Positions 9,901-18,700 of a stretch of 64,000 bases of DNA are shown here, piece after piece. The stretch is from Hymenobacter sp. J193. GTDB taxonomy: Bacteria; Bacteroidota; Bacteroidia; Cytophagales; Hymenobacteraceae. The stretch spans positions 4,177,001 to 4,241,000 of the forward strand of contig NZ_JAJONE010000001.1 of the NCBI RefSeq assembly GCF_024700075.1, written 5' to 3'. The stretch's first letter is position 1. Every line of letters starts with the position of its first letter. The notes below the pieces were generated by a model that made no database searches, had not been told where the DNA came from, and worked only from the letters and a program-made list of their open reading frames with translations. The position numbers and the translations under genes were made by a program.

Positions 9901-10689
9901 GGCAACAACAACCTGTTCAGCGGCTACCGTAGCGGCCTGTATAGCACTACGGGCAGCAATAACCAGTTCAGCGGCTATGAAAGCGGCTACTTCAACACCA
10001 CGGGTGAGAACAACCTGTTCCTGGGCTTCCGCAGCGGCTACCTTAACGAAACCGGCGTCGGCAACACGGTAGTAGGCTCCAACAGCGGCCCCACCTATGC
10101 GGCCCGCGCCATCACCAACGCCACGGCCCTGGGCGCCAACGTAACGCTGACTACCAGCAACACCGTGGTGCTGGGCAACGGCGCCAACGTGGGCATCGGC
10201 ACCAGCAGCCCCACCCAGAAGCTGGAAGTGGCCGGCGGCATCAAGTTCACCGGCCTAAGCAACGCCCTGACCTTCCCCGACGGTACCACCCAGACCAGCG
10301 CCGCCGCTAGTTCCACGGCCAGCAATGGCCTCACGCGCACGGGCACCAACATCACCCTGGGCGGCACCCTCACCCAGGCCACCACCATCGACCAGCAGAA
10401 CAATAACCTGAGCTTCACCAATGGCCGCGTGGGCATCGGCACCACCAGCCCCGGTCACCCGCTCACGGTGCAGTCCGACGCTAACGGGCGTTTCCTGGGC
10501 TTCAACGACATGTACGGCGGCGACCGGTATAACTTCAGCATGGTATCCGGCGGATTGGGCGGCCTCAACTTGAGCGAGAGCAACATTGCCAGCGGCCGCC
10601 TGTTCATCCAAGCGTTTTCAGGCAATATCGGCATCGGCACCATCACGCCCACCGATAAGCTTGAGTGGCCGATGGCAACATCCGAATAG
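6946..10689 (+). CDS. giant secreted fibre-like protein, N-terminal part (frameshifted): F5/8C domain and 17-residue repeats
   Basis: ATG 6946 is chosen because a clear signal peptide follows (ending TALAQ). A start at 6856 is possible but puts 30 non-signal residues first. Order: VGIGTTAPNAKAAL module; a discoidin/F5-8 type C carbohydrate-binding-like domain at about 7470-7890 (ASSIYDADYPASGVNDGS, then QWVQLDLG and DIAEWRLM); repeat array of 6 copies (8329-8634); more VGIGTSEPTQKLEV modules; a 15-copy array (9325-10086). The frame ends at 10689 after KLEWPMATSE, where KLEVADGNI is expected. One G is missing at about 10663-10665. With it, reading continues into 10665-13733 and gives one protein of about 2260 residues. 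Surface adhesin or fibre role is inferred. Confidence 0.75.
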   Translation: MTHTYTLLPVFYRYLLAPLAALLLLAAAPTALAQTTPSGGVGIGTTAPNAKAALEIVSSEKGLLIPRLTVTERGAIAAPVPAGLLVYQTDGTQPGFWYYEATNGWTYLNPTGDGAGDNLGDHTATQAVRLNDNALTNNGTGGIRIDDAGQVGIGTSSPTAPLHIAKAATVTTSSSGPNLAANAVASASSIYDADYPASGVNDGSTGSTWSAAGGAGLPQWVQLDLGSSPAVVKQYQVYLGAYNYAAGAWDMQGSNDASAWTTLHTVSTDQPAGTYNTYAVTNTTAYRYYRLLISRARTGYTSSDVDIAEWRLMSSVGGTTSTPAVAVRIDPGTLQLGSGAAVGSFSTDGTLAGNSDASVPTEQAVKTYVDAKVAGGGTGNQTLSINGQNLSISGGNTITLPAASGDNLGNHTATEDLNLQGNALTGDGANINGIGLGVRADGGLNIGQNAPRRNFLLGYEAGQSATTGNDNHFVGYQAGQATTTGAFNQFVGLQSGYFNTTGSSNLFSGYQSGYNSTTGDNNVFSGFRSGVYSSTGSQNVFLGSSSGLINTTGSNNVALGYNSGPNRGDLTNAIAIGANVQATQSNTMVLGNGVKVGIGTSEPTQKLEVADGNIKIATTGNGLVFPDGTFQTTAASGDNLGNHTATTNIGLNGNWLSNAPGNANGLRVTDGGNVGIGTADPQATLHVNGSTRLSGLAGSGTRVVTADANGNLATTATSTLGDNLGNHTATQNLNLQTNALTGNGANISGIGLGVRADGGLNIGQNNQNQNLALGYGTGSTSLGAYNQFVGLQSGAYTTGEGNLFVGYQSGLYNGSGNYNQFVGRYSGRNNTTGSYNLFMGESSGNSNTTGSYNQFVGYRSGQANTTGEYNLFMGYESGRANTTGGRNMFSGNYSGYSNTTGIFNQFIGNYSGYANTTGQENLFVGYGSGSTNTTGFYNQFIGFRSGEANTTGSNNQFSGYYSGYRNTTGSSNQFSGYESGNANTSGNNNLFSGYRSGLYSTTGSNNQFSGYESGYFNTTGENNLFLGFRSGYLNETGVGNTVVGSNSGPTYAARAITNATALGANVTLTTSNTVVLGNGANVGIGTSSPTQKLEVAGGIKFTGLSNALTFPDGTTQTSAAASSTASNGLTRTGTNITLGGTLTQATTIDQQNNNLSFTNGRVGIGTTSPGHPLTVQSDANGRFLGFNDMYGGDRYNFSMVSGGLGGLNLSESNIASGRLFIQAFSGNIGIGTITPTDKLEWPMATSE
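8329..8634 (+). repeat. 51-bp coding tandem repeats, array A (6 copies)
   Basis: Six in-frame 17-codon units of consensus GxxNTTGxxNxFxGxxS. The period is exact across the array. Confidence 0.85.
9325..10086 (+). repeat. 51-bp coding tandem repeats, array B (15 copies)
   Basis: Fifteen units of the same consensus; the first is 16 codons (GAYTTGEGNLFVGYQS), the rest 17. Units alternate loosely between NQF and NLF types. This is the longest array in the locus. Confidence 0.85.
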
Positions 10690-13600
10690 TGAGCCAGAAC
10701 CGCGGCCTCTTCTTCCCCGATGGCACCTTTCAGGGCACGGCGGCCGTCGGCGACAACCTAGGCAACCACGTGGCGACGCAGGGTATCACGGGCACCAACG
10801 GCGAGGACATCGGCACTGTGGTGGGCCTGGGCATCCGGCCCGACGGTGGCCTGAACCTGGCCCAGAACGGCGTGGGCCACAACCTGCTGATAGGCTACCT
10901 AGCCGGCCAGATGATTACGGTACCGGATGAGAATTCCATTTATGGGCAAGATAACCAGATTGTTGGCTACCTGGCCGGCAGGTACACCACGACCGGCCAC
11001 GCTAACCTCTTCAATGGCTACTATAGTGGCTACCGCAATACGACGGGCTTCTTCAACCAGTTTATCGGCTACCAGAGCGGCTACTCTAACACAGAAGGCG
11101 CGGCCAACCTGTTCTCGGGCTATCAGAGCGGCTTCCACAACACTCTGGGCAACCTCAACCAGTTCATCGGCTTTCGGAGCGGCTATAACAACACCACCGG
11201 CAACAATAACTCTTTTAACGGCAGTCAAAGCGGTTTGAGCAACACCACTGGCTCCTACAACGTGTTCAGCGGCGACCAAGCCGGTAGCGCCAACGAGACG
11301 GGCTCCTACAACACGGCCCTGGGCGCCAACAGCGGCCCCGACAGCAGCCACGGCAACATCACCAACGCCACGGCCCTGGGCGCCAACGTGGAGCTGACCA
11401 CCAGCAACACCGTAGTGCTGGGCAGCGGGGCCAACGTGGGCATCGGCACCAGCGGGCCAACCCAGAAGCTGGAAGTAGCCGGCACCATCTTCAGCAGCAC
11501 GGGCGGCTTCCAGTTCCCCGACGGTACCACCCAAACCACCGCCGCCGCCCCCTTCGACCTGACTGGCGACATCATCAGCACCGGCGTGGCCACCACCTAT
11601 AACAACGTGGTGCCCGCCACCAAGGGCGGCGCCGGCACGGTGAGTGGCATCCTCAAGGCCAATGGCAGCGGCACCGTAGCCGCCGCCCAGGTTGCCGATT
11701 TCCCCGTCCTTAACCAGAACACCACCGGCAACGCGGCCACGGCCACCTACGCCACCACGGCCGGCAATTCCGCTACCGTGACCACCAACGCCAACCTGAC
11801 GGGCGACATCACCAGCACCGGCAATGCCACCATCTACGCCGCCGTGGTGCCCGCCGCCAAGGGCGGCGCCGGCACCGTAAGCGGCTTGCTGAAAGCCAAT
11901 GGCAGCGGGGTGGTCTCGGCGGCCGTGGCCGGCACCGACTACCTGACCCCGGCCGCGGCAGGCACGGGCTTCATCCAGAACACCACCACCCAGCAAGCCA
12001 GCAGCAACTTCAACATCAGCGGCGCCGGCACCGTGGGCGGTCAGCTCACGGTGGGCAGTGCCACAATAAGCGGCGCCACCAAACTGGGTAGCCTGGCCGG
12101 CAGCAACTCCCGCATGGTAACGGCCGCCGCCGATGGCACCTTGGCCACCCAGGCCCTGCCTACCGACGCTCAGACGCTGACCCTAAGCAGCGGCAGCCTG
12201 AGCATCAGCGGGGGCAACAGTGTAACGCTGCCCGATGCCTCGGCCACCAATGAAGCCCAGACCCTCAGCAAAGCCGGTACCACGGTAACGCTAAGCACCG
12301 TGAACGGCGCTGGCGGCGGTTCCTTCACCGACCTGGATACCGACGCCCAGCAGTTGACGCTGGACGGCAATGCGCTACGCCTCTCCAACAGCACCAGCGT
12401 AATCCTGCCCGATGCCTCGGACACCAACGAGGCCCAGACCATCTTCAAGAACAACGGCCTGATCAGCCTGACGCCGATTAATGGCTTCGGCGGCGGCTCC
12501 GTAACCGATAACGACGGGCAGACCTTGAGCGTGAGCGGCGGCAACCTGAGCATCAGCGGGGGCAACAGCGTGGCCCTGAGCAGCCTGGGCGACAACCTGG
12601 GCAACCATACCGCCACCCAGAACCTGAATTTGACGACGGCCAACGACCTGCTGCTGAAAGATGCCAACCACGGTCTGGGCTGGTACGGCGCCGCCAAAAC
12701 CTGGAACAGCCTGACCACCGACGGCCCCGTGCTCTACGGGTACGACACCGGTATTCTGGGCATCAAGCGCAACGGCACTCAGCAGTCGGTGCTGTACTGG
12801 AACTATCTGGGCCGCGTGGGCATCGGCAACACGAATCCCACGCAGACGCTGGACGTGAACGGGGGCATCCTGGCCCGCGGCTTCGGGGCCATCAGCGACC
12901 AGGGCGCCTACCTGCAATGGAACCGCTCACTGGGGGAAGGCGAAACCTGGCTGCTCAACCAGAAGGGTGGCGGCAACCAGTACGGCGGCATCCGCTTTGG
13001 GGGCGCGAGTTCCTCGAACGCCGTGACGGAGTGGGCGCGCTTCATCGACAATGGCAACCTGGGCCTAGGCACGGCTACGCCCGATGCCCGGCTCGACATC
13101 GAGAGCAGCGCCCCGCAGCAGCTGATTCTGACCTCGACCAGCCCTGACCCGACGGGCATGCTTACCTTCAACTTCCCGGCCAGCAACTCCGCCGGCAACA
13201 CGGCCACGGAGATGATTGTCTTCAACAAGGCTGGCCACCCGACCTTTATCGGGGCCATCGGGGCCAATCTGAGCAGCAACACGGTCTACTACAACACGGC
13301 CTCGGACCGGCGCCTGAAGGAGAACATCCGCCCCACCCACTACGGGCTGGCTGACGTGCTCAAGCTGCGGGTGCAGGACTATAACTTCATCGGCACGGCA
13401 GCAGTGAACCGCACGACCGGCTTCCTGGCCCAGGACCTGTTCGGGGTATACCCGGAGGCCGTGAGCCCGGGTGATACGGGTGCCACGGTGAGCCGCCCCT
13501 GGGCCGTGGACTATGGCAAGCTCACGCCCCTGCTGGTGCAGGCCATTCAGGACCAGCAAGCCCAGATTGAGGACTTGAAAAAGCAGAACGCCGCCCTGCA

Positions 13601-13733
13601 GGCCCAGGCCAAAACCCAGGAGGCCCGCGCCACCTCGGCTGAGACCCAGGCCGCCCAGGCAACTGCCGCCACCGAAGCCTTTGAGCAGCGGCTGCGGCGC
13701 CTGGAAGCTGGTCAGGCCCAGGCCCAGAAATAG
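10665..13733 (+). CDS. giant fibre-like protein, C-terminal part (frameshifted): repeats and S74 domain
   Basis: Continuation of the frame that starts at 6946; taken alone it would begin at GTG 10665 with no signal peptide, which argues it is not an independent gene. It holds a 7-copy 17-residue array (10977-11333), several GNVGIGTSGPTQKLEV-like modules, low-complexity Gly/Thr/Ala linkers (about 11560-12600), and a C-terminal S74 chaperone domain. SDRRLKENIRPTHYG carries the Ser and Lys (five apart) of the self-cleavage dyad; NRTTGFLAQDLFGVYPEAV follows. A coiled coil rich in Ala/Gln (about 13550-13730) ends it. The last 890 bases are almost identical to the end of the gene at 15719. Confidence 0.75.
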   Translation: MADGNIRIVSQNRGLFFPDGTFQGTAAVGDNLGNHVATQGITGTNGEDIGTVVGLGIRPDGGLNLAQNGVGHNLLIGYLAGQMITVPDENSIYGQDNQIVGYLAGRYTTTGHANLFNGYYSGYRNTTGFFNQFIGYQSGYSNTEGAANLFSGYQSGFHNTLGNLNQFIGFRSGYNNTTGNNNSFNGSQSGLSNTTGSYNVFSGDQAGSANETGSYNTALGANSGPDSSHGNITNATALGANVELTTSNTVVLGSGANVGIGTSGPTQKLEVAGTIFSSTGGFQFPDGTTQTTAAAPFDLTGDIISTGVATTYNNVVPATKGGAGTVSGILKANGSGTVAAAQVADFPVLNQNTTGNAATATYATTAGNSATVTTNANLTGDITSTGNATIYAAVVPAAKGGAGTVSGLLKANGSGVVSAAVAGTDYLTPAAAGTGFIQNTTTQQASSNFNISGAGTVGGQLTVGSATISGATKLGSLAGSNSRMVTAAADGTLATQALPTDAQTLTLSSGSLSISGGNSVTLPDASATNEAQTLSKAGTTVTLSTVNGAGGGSFTDLDTDAQQLTLDGNALRLSNSTSVILPDASDTNEAQTIFKNNGLISLTPINGFGGGSVTDNDGQTLSVSGGNLSISGGNSVALSSLGDNLGNHTATQNLNLTTANDLLLKDANHGLGWYGAAKTWNSLTTDGPVLYGYDTGILGIKRNGTQQSVLYWNYLGRVGIGNTNPTQTLDVNGGILARGFGAISDQGAYLQWNRSLGEGETWLLNQKGGGNQYGGIRFGGASSSNAVTEWARFIDNGNLGLGTATPDARLDIESSAPQQLILTSTSPDPTGMLTFNFPASNSAGNTATEMIVFNKAGHPTFIGAIGANLSSNTVYYNTASDRRLKENIRPTHYGLADVLKLRVQDYNFIGTAAVNRTTGFLAQDLFGVYPEAVSPGDTGATVSRPWAVDYGKLTPLLVQAIQDQQAQIEDLKKQNAALQAQAKTQEARATSAETQAAQATAATEAFEQRLRRLEAGQAQAQK
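10977..11333 (+). repeat. 51-bp coding tandem repeats, array C (7 copies)
   Basis: Seven 17-codon units, from GRYTTTGHANLFNGYYS to GSANETGSYNTALGANS, in the frame of the 10665-13733 segment. Confidence 0.8.
12846..13733 (+). repeat. near-identical 3' S74 cassette, copy 1
   Basis: From ACGCTGGACGTGAACGGG onward this sequence matches 19376-20233 almost base for base over about 600 bases, with scattered substitutions and a net 30-base length difference in the coiled-coil part. It covers the end of the fibre shaft, the S74 domain and the coiled coil. Confidence 0.85.
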
Positions 13734-13752
13734 GCTTATCATCTGCTTAATA

Positions 13753-13794
13753 GCAACGCCTCCGGTCGACTTGGCCGGAGGCGTTGCAGTGTTT
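13753..13794 (+). terminator. Rho-independent terminator
   Basis: GCAACGCCTCCGG pairs with CCGGAGGCGTTGC over a 9-base loop, followed by AGTGTTT. It lies 20 bases after the stop of the giant fibre gene and before the next GTCTAC module, so it separates two transcription units. Confidence 0.8.
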
Positions 13795-13892
13795 AGAAGC
13801 CAGGTAGCTTAGGTCTTCGCTGCCTCAGGTTGCTGCCGGTTTTGATGCTTATTGAAAAGGTAACACTTGAATAGTAATCATTTACCCAGGTT

Positions 13893-13950
13893 GTCTACAC
13901 TTTGTCTACGCTCCTTTTTAGGAAAGCGGGGCCAGTGTGTCGGACTATTG
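13893..13950 (+). promoter_or_regulatory. GTCTAC direct-repeat module, copy 3
   Basis: GTCTAC at 13893 and 13904 (11-base period), CTTTTTAGGAAA, and CTATTG at 13945, again 52 bases from the first repeat. It precedes the fibre gene at 14035 and probably drives the run of genes 14035-21770. Confidence 0.65.
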
Positions 13951-14034
13951 TAGGTGCCGCCGCCAGTTGGCCCTACCGCCTGGTGCCGGGCACTTCGACC
14001 CCGGTTTCTTTTGCCCGCCTCTCTTCTTCGCTTG

Positions 14035-15663
14035 ATGACAAACTCGTACTTTCTCGCTCCGCTCACCGCCCTGCTGCTGGCCGCCTTGCCTCTGGCGGCT
14101 CAGGCTCAGACCACGCCCACTGGCTCCGTCGGCATCGGCACCACCGCCCCCGACGCTTCGGCCGCCCTCGATATTGTGAGTTCCGATAAAGGGCTGCTGC
14201 TACCCCGCGTGGCCGCTGCCTCGGCCATTGCCAGCCCGGCCGCTGGGCTGCTGGTGTACCAGACCGGCGGCATACCTGGCTTTTACTACAACGCCGGCAC
14301 GGCCGCCGCCGCCGACTGGCAACTGCTGGGCGCTGACAACCTGGGCAACCACGTGGCGACGCAGGGCCTCACCGGCACCAACGGCGAGGACATTGGCACC
14401 GTGGTGGGCTTGGGCATTCGGCCCGACGGCGGCCTGAACCTGGCCCAGAGCGGTGTGGGTCACAACCTGCTGCTGGGCTACCAGGCCGGCCAGATTCTGA
14501 TGCCTGTAGAGGCCGATGGCACGGGCATAGAGAACCAGTTCATCGGCTACCAAGCTGGTCAGCTCACCACCGTTGGCTCGCGCAACCACTTTAGTGGCTA
14601 CCAGGCCGGCTATGCTAACACTGAAGGCAACGGCAACCAGTTCATCGGCTTCCAGAGCGGCTACTCCAACACCACCGGTGAGGGCAACTTCTTCAGCGGC
14701 TACCACAGCGGCTACTCTAACACCACGGGCTTTGCCAACCACTTCGTTGGGGTGCGTAGCGGCTTCTTCAACACCACGGGCTTCTTCAACCAGTTTGACG
14801 GCAACAATAGTGGGGTGAGCAACACCGAGGGCAATTACAATATGTTCAGCGGCTTCGGCAGCGGCCTGGGCAACACCACCGGCTCCAACAACGTGTTCAG
14901 CGGCTACCTGGCCGGTAGCGCCAACGAGGAAGGTACCAACAACACCGCCATCGGCGCCAACAGCGGCCCCGACATCTACCACAAAAACATTGAAAATGCC
15001 ACAGCCCTGGGCGCCAACGTGGTCTTGACGCAGAGTAATACCGTAGTGCTGGGCAGCGGGGCCAACGTGGGCATCGGCACCAGCGAGCCAACTCAGAAGC
15101 TGGAAGTGGCTGGCACCATCTTCAGCAGCACGGGCGGCTTCCAGTTCCCCGACGGCACCACTCAAACCACCGCCGCCGGAGCCGACAACCTGGGCAACCA
15201 CACCGCCACCGAATCCCTGAAGCTCAACGGCAACACGCTCTCCAACACCGGCACCGGCGGCCTGACCGTGGACGATGCCGGCAACGTCGGCATTGGCACC
15301 AGCGCCCCCAACAGCGCCCTCACGGTGGGTGGGGCCGTGGCAATGCCCTACCTGATATCCACCACCCCGGCGGCCAACGTCACCGTCACCGACGCCCACC
15401 ATACCGTGCGGGTCTCCAACGCGGCGTCCATCACGCTGCCCAGCGCCGAGGGGCGGGCCGGGCGCATCTACATCCTGATTAATGCCCGCACCTCCAACGG
15501 CGGGGTATTCGTTGTGTGTAGCGGCAGCGAGACCATTACCGACGATACGGCCCATGCCACCGTTACCTCGCTGCTGCGCGGTGAGCGGATGACCATCCAG
15601 AGCGACGGGGCTAATTGGATTGTGCTGAGCATGAACCGCCTTTCGGGCTTCTTGGCCGAATAG
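14035..15663 (+). CDS. secreted fibre-like protein with 17-residue repeats, lacking an S74 domain
   Basis: A 542-residue protein. ATG 14035 is chosen because the signal peptide (AALLLAALPLAAQAQ type, ending about residue 26) starts there; the frame is open 27 codons further up. It has the VGIGTTAPDASAALDI module, an 8-copy array of the 17-residue repeat, two more VGIGT modules, and a C-terminal region (about 450-540, VRVSNAASITLPSAEGRAG to MNRLSGFLAE) that is not S74. That end resembles the small beta-structured tips found on some phage fibres, but I cannot name it. It is followed after 55 bases by the next fibre gene with no terminator, so co-transcription is likely. Confidence 0.75.
   Translation: MTNSYFLAPLTALLLAALPLAAQAQTTPTGSVGIGTTAPDASAALDIVSSDKGLLLPRVAAASAIASPAAGLLVYQTGGIPGFYYNAGTAAAADWQLLGADNLGNHVATQGLTGTNGEDIGTVVGLGIRPDGGLNLAQSGVGHNLLLGYQAGQILMPVEADGTGIENQFIGYQAGQLTTVGSRNHFSGYQAGYANTEGNGNQFIGFQSGYSNTTGEGNFFSGYHSGYSNTTGFANHFVGVRSGFFNTTGFFNQFDGNNSGVSNTEGNYNMFSGFGSGLGNTTGSNNVFSGYLAGSANEEGTNNTAIGANSGPDIYHKNIENATALGANVVLTQSNTVVLGSGANVGIGTSEPTQKLEVAGTIFSSTGGFQFPDGTTQTTAAGADNLGNHTATESLKLNGNTLSNTGTGGLTVDDAGNVGIGTSAPNSALTVGGAVAMPYLISTTPAANVTVTDAHHTVRVSNAASITLPSAEGRAGRIYILINARTSNGGVFVVCSGSETITDDTAHATVTSLLRGERMTIQSDGANWIVLSMNRLSGFLAE
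14557..14964 (+). repeat. 51-bp coding tandem repeats, array D (8 copies)
   Basis: Eight 17-codon units from GQLTTVGSRNHFSGYQA to GSANEEGTNNTAIGANS, same consensus as arrays A-C. Confidence 0.8.
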
Positions 15664-15718
15664 CAGCCTGGTCCTGCGCCCTCTTCTTCAATTATCCTGC
15701 TCCTGTAGCCTTAGCCTG

Positions 15719-18700
15719 ATGACACAAAAATACCTGCTTACCTCTCTGCTGGCGGGCCTGCTGCTGGCCGTCGCGCCCCTGGCCGCCCAGGCCCAGACGA
15801 CTACGCCCGCGGGCAGGGTGGGCATCGGCACCACCACGCCCAACGCCTCGGCCGCGCTCGATGTGAGCAGCACCAGCATGGGCCTGCTGCCCCCGCGCAT
15901 GACGCAGGTGCAGCGCGACGCCATCGGGCCGGCCGCCACGGCGGCGGGCCTCACCATCTACAACACCAGCACCAACAAGCTGAACGTGTGGAACGGCACG
16001 GCCTGGACGGAGGCCGTGAGTGCCGTAGACCAGTTTGTGGGTCCGGCCAGCAGCATCACCTTTAGCTATACTGGCGGCGTGCAAACCTATACCGTGCCGG
16101 CGGGCGTGACTAGCCTGCAAGTGGAAGCGCGCGGCGCGCAGGGCGGTGCCAATACCGGCGGCGGAGGCAACCAATACGGATTGGAATATGGTCCCCAGCC
16201 CGGCGGGTTGGGGGCGCGGGTGCAGGCCACGCTGGCCGTGACGCCCGGTCAGGTGCTTTACCTCTATGTAGGTGGGGCCGGCCGCCCCGCTACCAATGAC
16301 AGTGGCAGCAACGGCAGCGGCGGCTTCAACGGCGGCGGCAATGGGGGATTTATTTCCTACGCCAGTCCGCCCCGGGGCGGCGGCGGCGGCGGCGGGGCCA
16401 GCGACATCCGCACCAGCGCCAGCGGCGGCACCTACGCCGACCGGCTGCTGACGGCCGGCGGCGGCGGCGGCGGCGGCGGCCAGGGCAGCGGCGGCGGCGG
16501 CGGGGCTCCCAACGGCGCTGATGGCACCGGGACGGAGAATAGCGGGGCTACCCAGACCAGTGGCAATGCCTTGGGGCAGGGGGGCAACAACTTCCCGAAT
16601 GAATTCGCCGCCGGCGGTGGCGGCGGCTATTATGGCGGCGGCTTTGGTGGCGGTAGCGACGGCGGCGTATACGGCGCAGGCGGCGGCGGGGGCGGTAGCT
16701 CCTGGGTGACGCCCACCGGCGGCAGCAATGTGCAGCTGACCGCTACCTACAACGCCGGCAATGGAGTCATTATCCTGACTGCACCCAACTCCTACGCTGC
16801 TCCGGCCCTGGACGGGCGCAATTTTGTGAACGTGCCCGGCGACAACCTGGGCACGCACACCGCCACCCGGAACCTGGACCTGGCCGACAAGCTCCTGGTA
16901 GGCAACGGCGGCAGCACCGGCCTGGCCATTGGCAGCGGCGGCAACGTGGGCATTGGCACCCCGGCCACCGAGAAGCTGCAGGTAGCCGGCACGGTGTACA
17001 GCAGCGCCGGCGGCTTCAAGTTCCCCGACGGCACCACCCAGACCACGGCGGCCGTGACGGCCACCGGGGCCGGCTTCATCCAGAACACCATCACCCCGCA
17101 GGCGGGCGCCAATTTCAACATCAGCGGCAGCGGCACCATCGGGGGCAATAGCTCGGTGACGGGCAACAGCACCGTAGGCGGCACCAGCGCGGTGGCGGGC
17201 AACAGCACGACCGGGGGCACCAGCACCGTGACGGGCAACGCCTACGTGAACGGCGGGCTGGGCGTGGTGCTCAACAACCAGGACCGCCCGCTCATCACCC
17301 GCGGCTGGGACGCCTTTACCTCGGGTAAATACCAGGGCGCCGGCCGCTGGGGCCTGTTTATGGAGGCCGGCACCCTCACGTTCGGCGTGCCGGCGGCGGT
17401 GGGTAAGAACTTTCAGTGGGTGCGCTACAACGACAACTCCACCATCGCCAGCACGCTGATGACGCTCAGCCAGGCCGGGCAGCTGGGCCTCGGCACCGGC
17501 ACCACTGGCCCGACCACCACCCTGGACGTGCGCAGCCCGGACGACAACGCCGCCATTACGGTGGGCAGCACCGGCGGGGGCATGGGCGCCCTATACCTGG
17601 GCAACGCCAACCACGGCCTGAAGCGCAACTACGCCACCGGCAACGACGTGGGCCTTTATACTACTGGCGGCACGCTCTATCTCTCGGCCAACAGCACCAG
17701 CACGGCGCAGTTTGCCCTGCTTAATAGCGGCAACGTGGGCATCGGCACCAATATCCCGGGCGAAAAGCTGGAAGTGAAAGACGGCAGCATCCGGCTCTCG
17801 ACTACTACCCAGGCCATTGGGGTGGGCCTGACCAACGGCAGCGGCTCGCTGAACTTGGGCCTTGCCCAGGGCAACGGCAACTACTCCGACCTGGCCCGGC
17901 CCGGCGACGCCGTGCTGCGCGCCAACGGGGGCAACCTGCTGCTGGCCGGCCGCGACGGTGGCAACGTGCTCATCACGTCGGGGGCCACTGGCAGCGAGGC
18001 CGAGCGCCTGCGCGTGACCAGTGCCGGCAACGTGGGCATCGGCACCAACGACCCCCAGCAGAAGCTCGATGTGAACGGCAATGTGCGGGTGCGCGGCCTG
18101 TCCGGCACCGGCAGCCGCCTGCCCGTGGTGCTGGCCGATGGCACCCTCGGCATCAGTGCCCCGGTGTATACCACCAGCACGCCCACTACCAGCACGCCCA
18201 CGGCGGCCGGCCAGGCCAACACCGGCGACTTTCCCAACGGCGTGGCTGTGAGCGGCGTGACGGCCTACGTGGTGAACAATGTCCCCGACAATCTCCAGAT
18301 ATACGACGTGAGCAACCCCGACGCGCCGGTTTCGGTGGGCACGGTGGGCACGGGCAGCGCCCCCATGAGCGTAGAGGTGAGCGGCACCATCCTCTACGTG
18401 GCCAACCAGGGCGGCACGCTCCAGCTCTTCGACATCAGCAGCCCCCGGTTTCCGGTGCTGCTGGGCACCGCCGCCACGGGCGAGAACACCTACGACGTGG
18501 CCGTGAGCGGCACCCGCGCCTACGTGGTGAACAACAACAGCAAAACCATGCAGGTCTTCGACGTGAGCAACCCCCGGCTGCCGACTCTACTGGGCAGCAC
18601 CAACACGGGCAATGCCCCGCAGTCGGTGGCTGTGAGCGGCACCACCGTGTACGTAGGCAACGTGAGCAGCAGCAACGTGCAGATTTTCAACGCCAGCAAC

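Noticed and set aside
8329..10086. Regular spaced repeats as a CRISPR array
   Set aside because: The repeats are in-frame 17-codon units within a coding sequence, are imperfect, and have no spacers or cas genes.
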